Shown piece by piece: positions 61,661-64,000 of a DNA stretch of 64,000 nt. Position 1 is the first letter of the stretch, and each line of letters opens with the position of its first letter. A program made the translations under genes and the position numbers. This stretch comes from Sphingopyxis yananensis. GTDB lineage: Bacteria > Pseudomonadota > Alphaproteobacteria > Sphingomonadales > Sphingomonadaceae. The stretch is from positions 186,001 to 250,000 of the forward strand of contig NZ_JAJEWI010000008.1 of the NCBI RefSeq assembly GCF_020687785.1, written 5' to 3'. The notes under the pieces were generated by a model. The model ran no database searches. It saw nothing but the letters and a program-made list of their open reading frames with translations, and had not been told where the DNA came from.

Positions 61661-62620
61661 TCAGCCTTGCGGATCAACCGGCACAGACACCATATTGCCG
61701 TTAAGGCTGGGCTTTGCGGGCCGTTTGATCACCGCAATGATCAGGCCCACCATCGCCAGCGCGCCGCCATAGATGGAAAGGCTGGACCAGACATAGCCTT
61801 CCATCAGCGTCGAAATGCCCATGGCTATCACAGGGATTAACACGCCCGACCATGCTGCCTGCCCCGGCCCAACTTCGCGAATGATGTTGAAATACATCGG
61901 GAAGCTAATCGCGCTGCCGATAACCCCAAGATAAAAGACGCCCGCAATATAGCCCGCATTCACATGCAGCGTCGGCGCGCCCACGGTCACCAGCGCGAAC
62001 AATGCATTGATAAGAGCGCCAATCAGCATCGCCCATGCCAGCATCACCACCATCGACTGACGGCGCGCAAATTGCGTCCCCTGCATGATATTAGCCGTAG
62101 AGGCGGACATTAATCCGGCCAGTGTCAGCGCAATGCCGATGATCACCGCCGAGGAACCCATCGATGCGGCGCGATATTCATGGATCAGCATCAAGGCCAC
62201 CCCGACGATCGCCACGCCCGCCCCCATTAAAAATCGCCGTTCGAGCGGGGTTTTCAAAAATGCACGGCCCATGATGCTGTTTGGCACAATCATCAGCGCA
62301 TAGATGACCGCAACCAAGCCAGAGGTAATGAAAGCCTCCGCCCGATAGACGAAATTAAAGTTCAACACGAACTGCGCCAAGCCAAGCAGTGCCGCAAAAC
62401 CCAAGGCTTTACGTCCGACGATCAGCTTTTCCCCGCGCAGCGCGCCGTAAAGAAACATCGCAGCCGCAGCAATGAAGAAGCGGTAAGCGACCGACCAGGT
62501 CGGCGGAACAACACCTAGCTGGTCCTTAATGACAATCCATGTCGAACCCCAAATCAGGGTGATGATGATGAACGGAATGAGGACGCGGGGCGTCAACAAT
62601 GTCGCCTGAGGCTGGTTCAT
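61661..62620 (-). CDS. EamA (DMT) transporter
   Basis: 319 aa with about ten hydrophobic segments. The first EamA repeat begins FIIITLIWGSTWIVIKDQLGVVPP; the second includes ARRQSMVVMLAWAMLIGAL and GVIGSAISFPMYF. It is probably an amino-acid or metabolite exporter; the substrate is not fixed by sequence. The ATG at 62620 overlaps the stop of the threonine aldolase gene by 4 bp (ATGA), so the two are coupled and the cargo may be a related amino acid. Confidence 0.87.
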   Translation of the reverse strand: MNQPQATLLTPRVLIPFIIITLIWGSTWIVIKDQLGVVPPTWSVAYRFFIAAAAMFLYGALRGEKLIVGRKALGFAALLGLAQFVLNFNFVYRAEAFITSGLVAVIYALMIVPNSIMGRAFLKTPLERRFLMGAGVAIVGVALMLIHEYRAASMGSSAVIIGIALTLAGLMSASTANIMQGTQFARRQSMVVMLAWAMLIGALINALFALVTVGAPTLHVNAGYIAGVFYLGVIGSAISFPMYFNIIREVGPGQAAWSGVLIPVIAMGISTLMEGYVWSSLSIYGGALAMVGLIIAVIKRPAKPSLNGNMVSVPVDPQG

Positions 62621-63627
62621 AGCGCCGCAATCGCCGCAGCCAATTCGGCCACTGCCCTTTCATCTTGATCCCAGCTGGTCACCAAACGCGCCAAATCTTG
62701 CCCCCAATCATAAAAATCAAAACCCTGCGTCCGCAGAATCGCCGCTTCCTGTGCGGTTAACCGCAGAAATATCTCATTTGCTTCAACAGGATAGTACAAA
62801 CGGTCGCCCGCTGCTGCTGCGATACACGCCGCTCCGCGATTGGATGCACGGGCATTTTGCAGCCACAGATCGTCTTCCAACATCGCCTGAATTTGCGCTG
62901 CGACGAACCGTCCTTTGCTGAGCAAATGACCGCCGCGTTTTTTCAATTCACGCACACCGGCCCCGCCGCTGTCGCCAAAAAAGACCATCGCCTCCGCTGT
63001 CATCGCACCATTTTTGGTGAAACCAAAGGACAGCGCATCCACACCGGCCCGCCATGTGACATCCGCAGGCGAACAACCCTGATGCGCCACCGCATTGGCA
63101 AAGCGCGCCCCATCCATATGCAATTTCAGACGATGCCTGCGCGCCACTTCGGCAATTGCGCCGACTTCGCTGGGCGACCAGCTTTGGCCATATTCGCTCG
63201 CATTGGTAATGCTGATCGCGGCGGGTTGGATTTGATGCACATCTTGGCGAATGCCCGCTAATTTGGCCTGCAACCCCTCGGCGCTGATCTTGGCCCCCGC
63301 CCCGCCCAAGGTCATCAGCTTGGCACCGCCCGCATAAAAAGCAGGCGCACCGCATTCATCCACCTCGATATGCGCTTCTTCGTGGCACAATACCGCCTGC
63401 CATGGCCGCACAAAATGGGCGAGAATGATGGAATTTGCCACCGTACCTGTCGCCACCCACACCACTTCTGCGGGGGTTTCAAACAGGTCGGAAAAGGCCG
63501 CGTCCAAAGACTGGCTGATCGCGTCACCATCATAAGCCGTGTCGACATGATTGGCGGCCATCATCGCCTCCATCACCTTGGGATGAACAGCGGCGGCATT
63601 GTCGGAGAAATAGCGTTTCGAAACCAT
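62617..63627 (-). CDS. ltaE: Low-specificity L-threonine aldolase
   Basis: PLP enzyme cleaving L-threonine/allo-threonine to glycine and acetaldehyde. 336 aa. RYFSDNAAAVHPKVMEAM start, HEEAHIEVDECGAPAFYAGG, LHMDGARFANA with the PLP-pairing Asp, and the PLP lysine in LSFGFTKNGAM are characteristic. It is close to the sphingomonad group that starts MVSKRYFSDN rather than E. coli LtaE. ATG at 63627. Coupled to the downstream EamA gene. Confidence 0.92.
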   Translation of the reverse strand: MVSKRYFSDNAAAVHPKVMEAMMAANHVDTAYDGDAISQSLDAAFSDLFETPAEVVWVATGTVANSIILAHFVRPWQAVLCHEEAHIEVDECGAPAFYAGGAKLMTLGGAGAKISAEGLQAKLAGIRQDVHQIQPAAISITNASEYGQSWSPSEVGAIAEVARRHRLKLHMDGARFANAVAHQGCSPADVTWRAGVDALSFGFTKNGAMTAEAMVFFGDSGGAGVRELKKRGGHLLSKGRFVAAQIQAMLEDDLWLQNARASNRGAACIAAAAGDRLYYPVEANEIFLRLTAQEAAILRTQGFDFYDWGQDLARLVTSWDQDERAVAELAAAIAAL

Positions 63628-63677
63628 ATGCGCTCTGTAGCGCGAGCCGCCGCCCAGCGCACCCGCTTTTCCACACG

Positions 63678-63715
63678 AAAAAAGGGCGGCCAGACCAACG
63701 CCTGACCGCCCTTTT
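63678..63715 (-). terminator. Rho-independent terminator of argG
   Basis: On the minus strand AAAAGGGCGG pairs with CCGCCCTTTT; six Ts follow at 63683-63678. It lies 21 bp past the argG stop and upstream of ltaE. Confidence 0.92.
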
Positions 63716-63736
63716 CAATGTCGCTGATTGCGCCTA

Positions 63737-64000
63737 TTAAGCTTGCTTCGCCAACAATTTCAGGCGCAGAGCGTTCAGCTTGATAAAGCCTGCGGCGTCC
63801 TTTTGATCATAAGCGCCCGCATCATCTTCGAACGTCACATGGCGTTCGCTATACAGGCTGTGCGGCGACTTGCGGCCCACCACATTGGCATTGCCCTTAT
63901 ACAGCTTCAGACGAACCGTGCCCGAAACCTTGGCTTGGCTGTGGTCGATGGCCGCTTGCAGCATCTCGCGTTCGGGTGAGAACCAGAAACCATTATAGAT
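63737..64000 (-). CDS. argG: Argininosuccinate synthase, 3' end only
   Basis: The last 87 residues of ArgG, which joins citrulline and aspartate for arginine synthesis; the rest lies beyond base 64000. The visible part reads [19 protein letters not shown] and continues through [20 protein letters not shown] and [21 protein letters not shown] to the stop at 63737, all diagnostic of the ArgG C-terminus. Followed by a rho-independent terminator. Confidence 0.96.
   Translation of the reverse strand: MYNGFWFSPEREMLQAAIDHSQAKVSGTVRLKLYKGNANVVGRKSPHSLYSERHVTFEDDAGAYDQKDAAGFIKLNALRLKLLAKQA

Noticed and set aside
1-64000. CRISPR arrays, tRNA or rRNA genes, prophage, toxin-antitoxin or phage-defence systems
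   Set aside because: I looked for regular repeat-spacer units, cloverleaf-type sequences, integrases and defence-type domains and saw none. The window reads as core chromosome apart from the MITE.

Overview
The window is chromosomal DNA from an alphaproteobacterium, almost certainly a sphingomonad (Sphingomonadales). The pointers are a complete PhyR-NepR-EcfG general stress response locus with two EcfG-type sigma factors and a HWE kinase, a LexA box of the alphaproteobacterial form GTTC-N7-GTTC, twin TorF-type putative porins, a TonB receptor with a glycine/methionine-rich insert, two small c-type cytochromes, and an alphaproteobacterial-type serC leader. Moderate-to-high GC, dense gene packing with 1-4 bp overlaps and frequent TTG/GTG starts fit this. 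There are no phage genes, transposase genes, CRISPR arrays, rRNAs or tRNAs; the only mobile trace is a 160 bp MITE-like element at 22130-22289.

Layout. 1-4959 (minus) is a one-carbon operon: serine dehydratase, glutathione-dependent formaldehyde dehydrogenase, formyl-THF deformylase, a VOC protein, a ProX-type editing deacylase and S-formylglutathione hydrolase (cut by the window edge). It is preceded by sodB. 5882-8704 is a DNA-repair operon (radical SAM protein plus UdgX-type uracil-DNA glycosylase) under an exact LexA box. 8775-13240 is the general stress response locus: kinase, phyR, an EcfG paralogue, nepR and ecfG, with EcfG-type promoters in front of phyR and nepR. 13420-18247 holds a PQQ sugar dehydrogenase lipoprotein, three GNAT acetyltransferases, a thioesterase and threonine dehydratase. 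18307-22129 is an overlapping three-gene operon (beta-hydroxyacid dehydrogenase, exported amidohydrolase, Tat-exported FAD oxidoreductase) that ends at the MITE. 22353-28807 carries two TorF porins, ispG, a GNAT protein and the TonB receptor.

29092-37545 is rich in purine and replication genes: guaA, an unusual purC-type gene, a nitronate monooxygenase, the formate-using purT, a nucleotidyltransferase-like gene and polA. 37545-42980 has an exported hypothetical protein, a CDP-alcohol phosphatidyltransferase, prephenate dehydratase, two cytochromes c, a LOG-family protein and an extensin-like lipoprotein. 43092-48744 contains the serC leader with serC-serA, then hisZ and purA. 48810-53630 has a haloalkane dehalogenase, an FMN reductase, a Spns-like MFS transporter, a DUF2721 protein and an AlaC-type aminotransferase. 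53750-56497 is polyhydroxyalkanoate synthesis (phaC and phasin). 56722-64000 has clpS, an HxlR-regulated SDR/isomerase pair, two EamA exporters, murA, threonine aldolase and the 3' end of argG.

How it fits together. Formaldehyde and formyl-THF are turned to formate by AdhC, FghA and PurU, and PurT can put that formate back into purines, so the C1 operon and the purine genes are metabolically linked. Serine metabolism recurs (sdaA, serC, serA, ltaE). The two most coherent regulatory stories are the SOS-controlled UdgX/radical SAM operon and the autoregulated general stress locus beside it.
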